Below, one piece after another: positions 1 to 10,338 of a DNA stretch of 64,000 nucleotides. Location: contig NC_134429.1 in assembly GCF_030867145.1 (NCBI RefSeq), positions 15,190,677 through 15,254,676 on the forward strand, written 5' to 3'. Every line of letters starts with the position of its first letter. Within the stretch, counting starts at the first letter, position 1. A program made the translations under genes and the position numbers. The DNA is from Opisthocomus hoazin. Its lineage: Eukaryota > Chordata > Aves > Opisthocomiformes > Opisthocomidae. Below the pieces are notes generated by a model that was not told the DNA's origin, did not search any database, and saw only the letters and a list, made by a program, of their open reading frames with translations.

Positions 1-1780
1 GGTCCCCAGCACGAAGCACGGAGGTTTTCTCCCCCAAACTGAAGTCCTTTAAAATAAGAATTGTTTAAAAAGCCAGCAGATATTTGCCGCAAGGTAAAGG
101 ATTTTCCAGTCCTAACTGTGACCGCGCGGCGCATTATCAGCATTTTAAGGGCCGAGTGGTTCATTTCCTGGTTTTCCAAGGAATTAATCGCAGAGATCTG
201 AAGGTTTCGCTGCGGGACTGAGGGCTCCGGTGAAGAAAAATGAGCTCACATCTTCAAAATCTCCCCGAATTCAGCGTTTCGATGCGGTTGGTGGAGGCAG
301 CAATAAGGGGCATCAAGGCGAGCGGTGGGAACAAAACAATAGCAAGAAGATGGGGGTTTTCCCCTCAAAAAAGCCAAAAGACGGATATTTCCCCCCCCCC
401 CAAAAAAAGGAGTTTCCCAGAAAAAAGCCAAAAGAGGAGGTTTTCCACCTGAAAAAAATTCCATGAAATTCCATGAAATTGAAGTTTCAAGGTGATTTTG
501 TGATTCTCTTTTAAACAAGCCCTTGCCCAAAGGCATGATTTTATAAAAAAAGCTCTTCCTGAACACGGCGCTTCCCTCTTTCACCTCGAAACGGCTCTTC
601 TGGGCAAATATCCCGCCAAGATTCCAGCCGAAAACCCAAGGCCTGGAAAACCACCGCCGCTTTCCTTTCCCTTTTCAACGACGCAGGCGAACCGGAAAAA
701 ATCCATCCCTCGTCCAGCTCGCGCCGCGAGAAGTGCAAATGCAAGAAGAAAGGGGGGAAAAAAATTAGAAAAAATCAGAATTATAGCATTTGAATAAAAA
801 AAGAACCTGTTCTTTCTGTGAAGATTTCTCGCAAAGAGACCCAAAAAATGATGAAAAATTCTTATTTATTGCCAAAAACCTCCCCGGATCGATGCTCAGC
901 CCAATCTCCACCTTGCAATGCGTTGCAAAGTAGTTGCAAAGTTCACCCGCTGCGTAGCTATCCCAGAAAGGAATTTGAAGAGAGAAGAATTTTAATGAGA
1001 AATAACAAGAAAAAAAGCAGAAATATGGGGGTTTTTTTCCCCTATTAGTGTTTCCAGCTCAAAATTCCCAACAATTTGGGGGTTTGCTTTACTGCAAAGC
1101 TTCAAATCAAATCCTCTCCCACCCTTTGCAAGCAATTTTCCTCCTGCCAACACTCGGGGGTCACCTTATTTTGGCCCAAAACCCAGCTTTAGGCAGTGAC
1201 ACCGATGGATTTGAGCTTCTACCCCCCCAATATTCTGATTTTCTCTCCCTGTTTTACAAGCACCTGTTCAAGTGCCCCATAAAATGTCATTTTGCCCCCC
1301 ACAAACGCATTTCTTTGCTTTTTTGGCTGGTGTTTTGGGGCGAAGCCTGCTCTTTGCAACCTGGCATCTCACTAAAACACATTAAATCCATTAAAAATAA
1401 ATAAATAAACTGGTAGGGGGGGCGGGGGTGGGGAATACCCCGGTGACCTCACCCCCTGCACAACCCTCGCAGGGTGCAACACATCCTCGCACCCCAATGC
1501 AACCAACGTCCAAACAAACAAACAAACAAACAAAATCACTAAAAGGGGGAAAATTGCCATTCTTCGCTGTTAAAATCCTCCTGGAAGAAGGTCTCCCCCC
1601 CGCCCCCCCCCAAAACCCCAGCTTCCCGTAGCTGCCGCAAACCCCAGCTGGGAAAACCCAGGAGGGATTCGCCACCATCGCAGAGTTCGCCAGAAAACGA
1701 GGTGAAAAAGCCGAGGAACGGGTGGGTGGAAAGCTGGACGCACCCATGCCCCCCCCCCAGTCCTCCCTCTTCTCGCTTAT

Positions 1781-1945
1781 ATATTTAAAATCTATTAAAA
1801 AAATAATATATGTATATATTACAAAATATATTGCAAAAGTCCCTGCTGGCAGCATCAGGGAGGCGAAGGGTGAACTCCTCCCCCTGAAAGGGGATGTGAT
1901 AGCCTATAGATATACATTTTATATATATATATATATAAATACGTA
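1781..1945. repeat. AT-rich tract with (TA)n
   Basis: A run of TATATA-like sequence interrupted by A runs, ending in a pure (AT)n block near 1921-1937. It stands out from the C-rich DNA on both sides. No function can be read from it. Confidence 0.7.
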
Positions 1946-3177
1946 TGGATTTATGGGCAAGGAGGGGAGGGGAGCTGGGTTTTGCTGACCTGGGAAGGCC
2001 TCGTCTCCTCCGGCTTTGTATCCGCATCAGCCGCGCAGGGCCCCGGCGGGGAGGCGATGTCGGGGAAAAAAAAAGCCCCCCGAGCCAACGGGGATGAATC
2101 CCCCCGTCCCCGGGGTGCCCAGGGTGGGTGACCCCCCACCCGGCACCCAACCCGACGCCCGGATCCCGGCGTCCGAGGGCTGGCAGCCGGACGGGAGCCG
2201 CGGTCCAGCGGCTGCACCGAGGGATGCCGGGATTTTGGGCAGCATCTCCCCCCCTCCCTCCTCTTCTTCTTCCCAGGCAGCTCTGATTTACACCCCTGGT
2301 GTTCCCAATCCTAATAAATAACATTCCCCCCCCCCAGCAGGATTTGGCCCCCTCCTCGCCTTTTAACCCCCCGCATGCCGGGGCGACCTGTTAACCCTCT
2401 CGCCGCCGACGCCAAAACCAACCCAGGATTTGCAGCGGGAGCTTCCGCAACTTCCAGGCGCAGCGGATTTGCTCCGGGATATTCCACACCCAAGCCACCG
2501 GCGACGGGGCTGGGGGTCCCAAAACACAGCTCCAAGATTCTCCCCCTATGCCAGCTTCCCAGGCCCTAAAAAACCTCAAAAATACACTGCACAGCAAAAA
2601 AAAAAAAAGACATATTAAAGCGGCGCCAGGACCCCACGCACGGGTTTGCTTCAACGCGATATCCTCGCCCCGAGCAGCACCCAGCTCACCTATCTCACCG
2701 CTGTTTCGGGGCCGTGTTTTTCGCGCTGGGACGGCGTTTTCTGTCGCTGTCGCAGCGTTACCTCGCCAGCACAGCCCAGCTCTGCCGGAAAACACACCTT
2801 GCAAATAAACCCGATAGCTGCCAGGTGTATTCCAGCTCCAAACCAGCCAAACAAGCCCGGGAAAAAAAAAAAAAAAAAAAAGCCATCCCAATGCCCTTGG
2901 GATGACTCGAAGGCAGGCGGAAAGGATGAAAAAACTCCTTTTCCTGTGGGTAATGGCATCGCTGCTCGTGGGGGTGCTGAGCTCTGCCAGGAAAACCTCG
3001 CTGCGAGCGGGGACGGCACCCCAGCATCGCAGTGGAGAGGACTTTATCCCTGCTGGTCCCCATGTTTGGGGGGGGTCCCCATGTTTGGGGGGGGTGGAGA
3101 CGCTCCACAGCCCGTTCTGGGCGGGGGGGGCTGGGTAGCAGCAAAAGCATCCCATTGGCAATCACGGAAATTCAAGT

Positions 3178-3240
3178 TATTTTTCTATATAATATATATA
3201 ATTTTATATATAATTTTTCTATATAATATATATAGTCTTT
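3178..3240. repeat. Short AT-rich direct repeat
   Basis: The motif TTTTTCTATATAATATATATA occurs in two near-identical copies about 42 bp apart within GC-rich sequence. It looks like a local slippage duplication. Confidence 0.6.
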
Positions 3241-5061
3241 GCAGATTCAATCGCCAGTCAACGTTCCACACCCCAGCAACTCCACAGCAAGGGCTTCAAG
3301 CCCTCCCGAAGGAGCAAGGGGCCTTTGCACCCCAAAAACCAGCTCGGCAAAGGCCGCAGCGAATGGAGAAAGGAGCGGAGAGCACCCCGAGCACCCACCC
3401 CTTCGCAGCCTGCTTGCTGCTTGGGGAGAGACGCACCCATGGGGTCCACACCGCAGCGAGCGGAAGGGTCCCGGTGCGTCTGCCGCGGGGGCCTTCGGAC
3501 CCCCACCCGGCTCTATACAGTGCGGATCTATAGGGACGAACCCTCCCCGTGCGTCAGCGCTGCCCAGCGATCACACCGTTCACCGGCACGGTCGCGCTGG
3601 CCAAGGTGGGGTGAGCTCATGCACACCCCAAATTACACTCACGCAAGCCCTCGGCGGCGATCTGCCAACCTCCTCGCTGGGATGCACCAACACACCCTGG
3701 AGTATTCCCCTCCCTGGCACCCATAGGGAGCCCCCAGCCCCCAAAAACTCACCCCACGCTCGGTAAAAAAGAGGAGCGACGAGAGTTTGCCGGCGCGTTG
3801 GCACCGGCACGCTGACACAGGCGCATTGGCAGCACTGACTCAGCCAGGACTGGGTGCAGGCGTCGGCTGGGCTGGGCTACCCCGGGGTGCCGGGAGCTGA
3901 AACAACTCCCCAAAATAAATCAATTAAAAATAAAATATCACCCTGCAGATCATCTCCCCCGCAAGCCAACCAGCCACAAGCCCCCCAAGGCAAGGTGCAG
4001 GGCTTGCAGCAGGACTGCAAACCCTCGCAAGGGTTAAGGGATGCTTTTCCAGCTCCTTGCTTGGAAGAAATTTCAGGCACTCCCTGCCTGGGCAACCTCC
4101 ACTTAGCCAAAAAACCATCCGTTAACTCCAGCGGCATGGATTTATTCACCCTCGGAAGATGGGGGATGTGGGGTGCAGGGTCACCCACCCATGGATCACG
4201 GCGATTTAATCCCACCTGCCCGAAGATTCGTTGGCATGGAGGATCCTGACCTTCCCCCCCCCTCCAGGAAAGGACCCAGGGGCTACCTGGGCAAGCAAAC
4301 AGCTCCCACCGGTGCTCAGCCCTTAAATCAGCCGCCTCCTGCTCTCCCATCGCTGCTGATGGAGCCCAGCTGGCCTCATCCTGCACCACCCCCACCAGAG
4401 CCATGACGCCCGGCTCCAAAGGGCGAAACCCAAGGCAAACCCCACCCCAGTGAAAAATCAAAACCCCTCCCTGGGCAGATCTACGCCCGCCCCACCAAGC
4501 TTTACGATCTGTAACGTGACAGAAACTCAGTAAACCTGTTTTTATGGGCGTGAACGGAGACTTTTCCAAGGCTCTTTAAATATCTGGAGTTTCAGTATAA
4601 ATGCGCCGCTTGCTTGTATACGACCCGGGGTAGAAGCGATGCGCATGGAGGGAGGGTGCATATGGAAATGTAATCATTCCATATAATAGATATATATTTA
4701 TAGAGGTGTATGTACTTGGGGCAACGGAGCCGGTCTGGGGATGCCCTCTGCTGGCATCCTCCCCGGGAAGGCTTTGGGACACCTTCTCCAAGAGGCATCC
4801 CAACTTCTCCTGGGTTTTTTTTGGAAAAACCTTGCCGGGAGGCACCAAAAGCCAACGCCTGTGGCATCCCGGCATTGCTAGAAACGAGGAGGCCGGACCT
4901 CTCGGTGCGTGCTGCGAGGATGCAAGCGAGCAGCCGGGCTGGCTTGGCTCTCCGGTCTCCCAACCAAAAACCCCTCAGCGGTGCACGAACCCGTCCGCAG
5001 CGAGCGTGCGAGCCGGCAAGGCACGTGGATGGAACCTTGCAAGGCATGAAATTGTTTTTTT

Positions 5062-5862
5062 ACAGAATCACAGAATCCCAACATGGCGGGGGTTGGCAGG
5101 GCCCTCTGTGGGTCCCCCAGCCCAACCCCCTGCCCAAGCAGGGTCACCCAGAGCAGGCTGCACAGCACCGCGGCCAGGCGGGGCTGGAATATCTCCAGAG
5201 AAGGAGACTCCACAGCCTCCCTGGGCAGCCTGGGCCAGGGCTCCGTCACCCTCAGAGGGAAGAAGTTCTTCCTCGGGTTCAGCTGGAGCTTCCTCTGCTT
5301 CAGTTTGTGCCCATTGCCCCTTGTCCTGTCGCTGGGCACCACTGAACAGAGTTTGGCCCCATCCTCCTGACACCCACCCTGCAGATATTTAGAGGCATTT
5401 CTAAGGTCCCCTCTCAGCCTTCTCTTCTCCAGGCTGAACAAGCCCAGCTCCCTCAGCCTCTCCTCGCAGGAGAGATGCTCCAGTCCCCTCCTCATCCTCG
5501 TAGCCCTCCGCTGGACTCTCTCCAGTAGCTCCTCATCTCTCTTGAACTGGGGAGCCCAGCACTGGACACAGCACTGCAGATGGGGCCTCACTAGGGCAGA
5601 GCAGAGGGGGAGGAGAACCTCCCTTGACCTGCTGGCCACACTTCTCTTGATGCACCCCAGGATCCCATTGGCCTTCTTGGCACCCAGGGCACGCTGCTGG
5701 CTCATGGTCACCCTGTCGTCCACCAGCACACCCAGGTCCCTCTCCGCAGAGCTGCTCTCCAGCAGGTCCACCCCAGTCTGTACTGGTGCCTGGGGTTGTT
5801 CCTCCCCAGGTGCAGGACCCTGCCCTTGCCCTTGTTGAACCTCACCAGGTTCCTGTTAGCTC
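5062..5862 (-). mobile_element. CR1 LINE 3' fragment (antisense)
   Basis: The plus strand opens with ACAGAATCACAGAATC, the reverse complement of the CR1 3' end, so the element runs on the minus strand. The minus strand encodes the C-terminal part of the CR1 reverse-transcriptase ORF, including the stretches LGVLVDDRVTMSQQRAL and GILGCIKRSVASRSREVLL and ending towards [13 protein letters not shown]. The 5' part of the element is missing, as is usual for CR1 insertions. A very similar copy sits in RCC2 intron 6. It is a plain LINE remnant and not a host gene. Confidence 0.95.
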
Positions 5863-6399
5863 CCCCTTGCTTCCTCCACAGAGGGTCTCGCTGCAAACCC
5901 CCCCTTTTCCAATCTCTGCGGGTGCACCCCCGGTATCGCCGTCCCCAGGGACACCCCAAATAGCGGCCAGGGATGCGCACCCCACGGCCGGAGCCCGGCT
6001 CGGGGAAGCCAAAGCAAGCCCGAGGTCACCCAAGGCGAGTCGCTCCCCACGCCAGACACCCTTGGGAGCGGACAGGTAAAACCAGTTTTTCTTTATCCCA
6101 GGAAAAACCAGTTTAACCCACAGCCTGACGCAACCTGTCGAGAGATCACCTCTGAATCTTCCCACCCGCCCTGTATAACCCAGCCGGCGTTTTTGGGGGA
6201 AAAAAATACGTTTTTAAGGATAACCGGCTGGATTCCAGGGCCAGCAGCGGTTTAATGACATCACGTTGCTGCCAGCATCGTGGCAAACCCCCAAATAAAT
6301 CAAGTCCCCCCCCGGCTCCTGGAAGCGATGCTTTAATTTTTCATTTTTACCAGAATTAGGACAAAAAGCTGCAGCACCGTCCCCACAAAATACCCCGGA
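5863..6399. other. Intergenic, nothing recognised
   Basis: Moderately GC-rich unique-looking sequence between the CR1 fragment and the CpG-rich block. I see no exon, RNA gene or repeat. Confidence 0.5.
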
Positions 6400-6740
6400 T
6401 TTTCAGGGAAAAAACCCTGCCGCTGAGGGGGGCGAGCGGGGAACGGGGAGGGGAATTTGGCCCCGGCGCCGGGGCTGCACGCCGAAACCTGTCCCGCCAG
6501 CGAGGGGGAATCATCGCCGCCGAGCTCTTCGTCCTCAGCAAAAGCCCTTTGGGAAATCCCAGCGCGGCGCCGGGGCTTTTTTTTTGGGGTGCCGAGGGCT
6601 CGAGGTCGCTCCTTCCCCGCGGAGCGCCGGATTTCTCCGCAGCCAGCGCTCGCTCTCCCGAGTCCCGCCGGAGCATCGCCCGGACGGGAGGTCGCCGCGC
6701 CGAGATGCTTCGCAGATAATTCGGTAAGTGATCTGTTTCT
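6400..6740 (+). promoter_or_regulatory. CpG-rich block; candidate RCC2 non-coding first exon
   Basis: The block is dense in CpG (GCGCGG, CCGCCG, GCGCCG and similar) in contrast to its surroundings. It ends at a strong plus-strand splice donor, TTCG|GTAAGTG, with the intron beginning at 6724. A candidate matching acceptor, CTCCGCAG|CCGCC, lies directly before the RCC2 start codon (exon from 10334). Human RCC2 has a non-coding first exon, so a promoter plus 5'UTR exon here is plausible. No TATA box is evident. This is inference: the true first exon could also lie in the C-rich DNA nearer the ATG. Confidence 0.4.
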
Positions 6741-6877
6741 TTTTTTGGCCCCTTTCAAGCACCAGCGAGGTTCTCTTGCGTAAGTGACGCCGGGGTTTTG
6801 CCAGCGGTTTGGCGTTTTGCGGCGTTTTCGCGAACAGCGTCCCACGGGCCTGGGTCTCCAGGCTGCAAACGCATCAT

Positions 6878-7440
6878 GGATTGGGATCACATCACAAATT
6901 GGGATTATATTTGGAATTATATCACATATTGGGATCACATCATATATTGGAATTATATCATATATTGGAATTACATCACATTTGGAATTATATCACATAT
7001 TGGAATCGCATCACATTGGAATTACATTATATATTGGAATCACATCACATATTAGAAATTAAACCACATATTTGGAATTACATCATATATTGGGACTACA
7101 TCACAAATTGGGATCACATCATATATTGGAATTACATGACATATTGGAATCGCATCACATATTGGAATTACATCCCTAATTGGGATCACATCATATTTGG
7201 AATTACATCACAAATTGGAATTATATTTGGAATTACATCACATATTGGAATCACATCATATATTGGAATTATATCATATATTGGAACTACATCACATATT
7301 GGAATTACATCACAAATTGTAATTACATCACAAATTGTAATTACATCACATGTTGAAATTACATCATATTTGGAATGACATCACCTATTGGAACAGCATC
7401 ACATATCGGAATCCCATCACAAACTGGAATCCCATCGCGT
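6878..7440 (+). repeat. 17/18-bp minisatellite (ATCACATATTGGAATT)
   Basis: About 32 head-to-tail copies of a 17- to 18-bp unit of the form ACATCACATATTGGAATT, with point variation and occasional short units. All three plus-strand frames are almost free of stops, purely because the unit lacks them. If the upstream block is RCC2 exon 1, this array lies in the first RCC2 intron. Confidence 0.9.
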
Positions 7441-8116
7441 CCCGCAGCGCCTGAGCGGGAGGGCACAGGGACAGCAAAACCGCAGCCGCTAAGGGGGGTC
7501 AGGGCGAACGCCCTCGTCTTCCCCTCCCGCAAAATCTCCTTTGCAGTAAAGGGAATCTTCTCCCGGTAAAGGAAATGTGCGGTAAGGAGCGCGAGCATGT
7601 CTTTCCTCCTGGAAAATAATAAATAAATCTCTTTTTTTGAGGACGGGGCCTTGCTTGGCGAGCAGGGGGAGGGCGACTTTGCTCCCGCAAAAACCTTGCG
7701 GCCAGGGGAAGGAGCGCGCCTTCCCTTTGCGAAAACTCTAGGCTATAAAGGGAATATGCGCATTTATTTCTTGGGAAAAACCAAAACGCACACATTTTGC
7801 AATAAAGGCAATATATGTCCTTTTTTGTTGAGAAAAAAATGCATTTTTTTTTCTTGGGGAAAAAAACCACCATGTTTGCAAGGTGGGGAGCGAGGGCACT
7901 TTGCTCTTGCAAAAATAATCCATATTCTCCGGACTTTTCCTTTGAAAAAAAAAAAGGCAAAGCAACCCCTGGGCAAAGAGGGGCAGCGGGTGCTGGGGGG
8001 GGGGGGAATCCCTCTGCTCTTCTCCTCGCCCTCCCCGAGTCTTCCTGACCTAAAGATGGAGCTGTCTGGGCCCGGCCGGGCTCTGCCGCCGCTTCCTCTC
8101 CGCAACAAGAAAAGGG
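7441..8116. other. Low-complexity spacer, no gene
   Basis: Mixed sequence with repeated near-copies of short phrases such as GGAAAAACC, GCAAAAAC and runs of A, G and T. No exon or RNA gene is seen. Confidence 0.5.
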
Positions 8117-8724
8117 TTTTTCTTCCTTCTTCTTCTGTTTTTTTTTTCCCCTTTTTTCTTTTTTCTTCTTCTTTTTTCTTTTTTTTCCATGTTTCCCTCT
8201 TTTTTCTTCTTTTTCTTCTTTTTTCTTTTTTCCCCTTTTTTCTTCTTTTTCTTTTTCATTCTTTTTTCCCTTCTTTTTCTTTTTTCTTCTTTTTTCCCTT
8301 TTTTCTTTTTTCTTCTTTTTTCCTTTCTTTTTCTTCTTTTTTTCTTTTTTCCTCTTTTTTCTTCTTTTTTTCTTTTTTCTTTTTTTCTTTTTTCTTCTTT
8401 TTTTTGTCTTTTTTCCCCTTTTTTCTTCTTTTTCTTTTTTTTTCTTTTTCCCTTTTTTATTTTTCTTTTTTCTTTTTCCTTTTTCTTCTTTTTTCTTTTT
8501 CCTTCTTTCTTTTTTCCTTTTTTTCCCTTTTTTCTTCTTTTTCTTCATTTTTTCCTTTTTTCTTTTTCTTTTTTCTTGTTTCCTTTTTTCTTTTTCTTTT
8601 CTCTTTTTATTTTCGTTTTTTTTTTTTCTTCTTTTTTCTTCTCTTTCTTTTCTTCTTTTTTTTTTTTCTTCTTCCTTTTTTTTTCTATTTTTTTTTCTTT
8701 TCCTTTTTTTCCCCTTCCCCTCTG
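8117..8724 (+). repeat. 600-bp polypyrimidine tract (CTT/CTTTTT)n
   Basis: The plus strand is almost entirely C and T for about 600 bp, built from T-runs broken by single or double C. Purine interruptions are very rare. The minus strand is therefore polypurine and reads as an artificial Lys/Arg/Glu-rich frame. A shorter purine-to-pyrimidine switch follows at about 8817-8893. Such mirror-like tracts can form triplex (H-DNA) structures; that is general knowledge and was not tested here. Confidence 0.95.
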
Positions 8725-8979
8725 CTGCCCATCCATGTGTTTCTGTTTTGCGTTGCCGCCGTTGTGCGGGCGGCTCGTATTTACATTTGCAGCGCATCTG
8801 GTGGGTGGGCGCTAAGGGAGGAAAAGGGAAAAAAAAAAAAAGAAAAAAGAAAAAAAAATTTTTTTTTTTTTAACCTCCCTTTTTTTTTTCCCCTGCACCA
8901 GGAAACACCACCAAAAATATTGCAAAGGCCCCGAGTTGTTGCTTTCTTTATGCTGCACCCTTCGCCCTAAAACCAGGTT

Positions 8980-9540
8980 TGCAAATGGGGGGGGGGAAGG
9001 GAGTGGGGGGGGAAGAAGGAGGGGAAAGGGGATGGGGGGGGCTTAAAAAAAAAAACCAACTACCCCCCCCCCCCCGAGGCAGGCGGATCCACGTGGTGCG
9101 CTGGGCCACAGAGCTCCCATTGTTCAGCAGCGCTAATAAAGGGGAAATTAAAAATAAAAGGGGGGGGGGGGGGCAGCCGGGAGGGAGTGGGATGGGGTCG
9201 GGGGGGGCGGCCCCAGCCGCGCTGGGATTTCTTTTGCGACCCCCCCTCCCTCCCCAAAGTTATCATTGCCCCCCCATGGAGAAAAAAAGCCCCCCCCCCC
9301 CAATAAACAAGCAAATAATAAAAGGCCGGAGGCAGGAGGAGGGCAAGCGGGGCCCCCCCGAGAGCAGGTGGGGGGGTGCGGGGGTTGGGGGGGGTAAGGA
9401 GGGAGGGGGGATCCCCTGTGGGCCCCCCCCCGTACCCAGCTCCCCGCCACTTCCCTTGCGGGGGGGCCGGGCCGCCTTTTTGTGTCCGGGCCGTTTGCTC
9501 GCCCTGCATTACCCCCCCCGGGTTTGTGAATTCCCCTTCC
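8980..9540. repeat. G/C homopolymer-rich spacer
   Basis: Runs of G8-G12 and C8-C11 alternate (for example around 8985, 9062, 9163, 9290 and 9545), with A-rich islands between them. I see no gene. The plus strand has G-run clusters able to form G-quadruplexes. Confidence 0.6.
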
Positions 9541-10300
9541 GCCCCCCCCCCCCTTTGCGAAGCGCCCTCTTGCAGCCCCCCCACTTCGCAACCCCCCCCG
9601 CAACCCTCCCCTTTTCGCAACCCTCCTCTTCGCACCCCCGCTTTTGCAGACCCCCCCGTCCGCCCCCCCGCAAATCGCCCCTTTGCACCCTCACTTCTGA
9701 GCCCCCCCTTTTGCAAATCGCCCCATTGCAGTCCCCCGTGCTACACCCCCCTTTGCAAATCGCCCATTTGCACCCCCCTTTTTCAGCCCCCTCCTTTGCA
9801 CCCTCACTTCTGAACCCCCCCTTTGCAAATCGCCGCTTCGCACCCCCCCTTTTCAGCTCCCCCGTTTTCAGCTCCCCCTGTGCACCCCCACTTCTGAACC
9901 CCCCCTTTTCAGTCCCCCCCTTTGCACCCCCCGTGCTAACCCCCCCTTTTCAGCCCCCCCATTTGCACCCTCTCCGTGCTACCTCCCCTTCACACCCCCC
10001 TTTTCAGCCCCCCCTTTTCAGCCCCCCTTTGCCCCCCCCCTCCGTGCACCCCCCACCCCCTCCCCCCCTTCAACTTCCTCCAAGTGCACTCAGGGCCCGG
10101 GAGGGGGGGGTGTCACCCCACGCCCCCTCCCTCAGCCCCCCCTTCCCCTCACCCTCCCCTCAGCCCCCCCAGCCCCCCTCAGCCCCCCTCAGCCCCCACT
10201 TCCCCTCAGCCCCCCTCAGCCCCCCCATTCCCCTTAGCCCCCCCCCCTCAGCCCCCCTCAGCCCCCCCCGCTCCCGCCAGCCCCCCCGCCGGGGCCGGGC
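9540..10300 (+). repeat. C-rich minisatellite upstream of RCC2
   Basis: The array is built from phrases such as CCCCCCTTTTGCAAATCGCC and CCCCCCTTTTCAGCC, then CAGCCCCCCT repeats at about 10130-10270. The unit is roughly 17-25 bp and irregular. The minus strand carries long G-runs every few bases, giving very high G-quadruplex potential. It abuts the first coding exon of RCC2 and would act as its polypyrimidine tract if that exon is spliced at 10334. Confidence 0.85.
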
Positions 10301-10338
10301 CGGGCGGTGACGGCAGCCCGCCCCGCTCCGCAGCCGCC

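Larger units (their letters stand above)
1..5061. other. Intergenic, no gene recognised
   Basis: No open frame here resembles a known protein, and none of the short frames has plausible exon borders. The stretch is patchwork low-complexity DNA. It has A, G and C homopolymer runs (for example near 390-410, 2600 and 2860-2880), a (CAAA)n run at 1511-1535, and AT-rich tracts listed separately. In mammals the gene beyond RCC2 is ARHGEF10L, but I see no piece of it. Diverged non-coding exons or regulatory DNA could be missed by eye. Confidence 0.6.

Noticed and set aside
4878-5771. A 297-residue minus-strand frame as a host gene
   Set aside because: It is the CR1 reverse-transcriptase C-terminus inside a LINE fragment; the same applies to the frame at 14929-15672.
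7499-8797. Long minus-strand frame rich in Lys/Arg/Glu, and plus-strand Phe/Ser frames
   Set aside because: They are translations of the pure polypyrimidine/polypurine tract and have no family resemblance or exon borders.
8979-10310. Pro-rich plus-strand frames and the open frame extending RCC2 upstream of its ATG
   Set aside because: C-rich DNA simply lacks stop codons. The RCC2 start at 10339 aligns with the human N-terminus.
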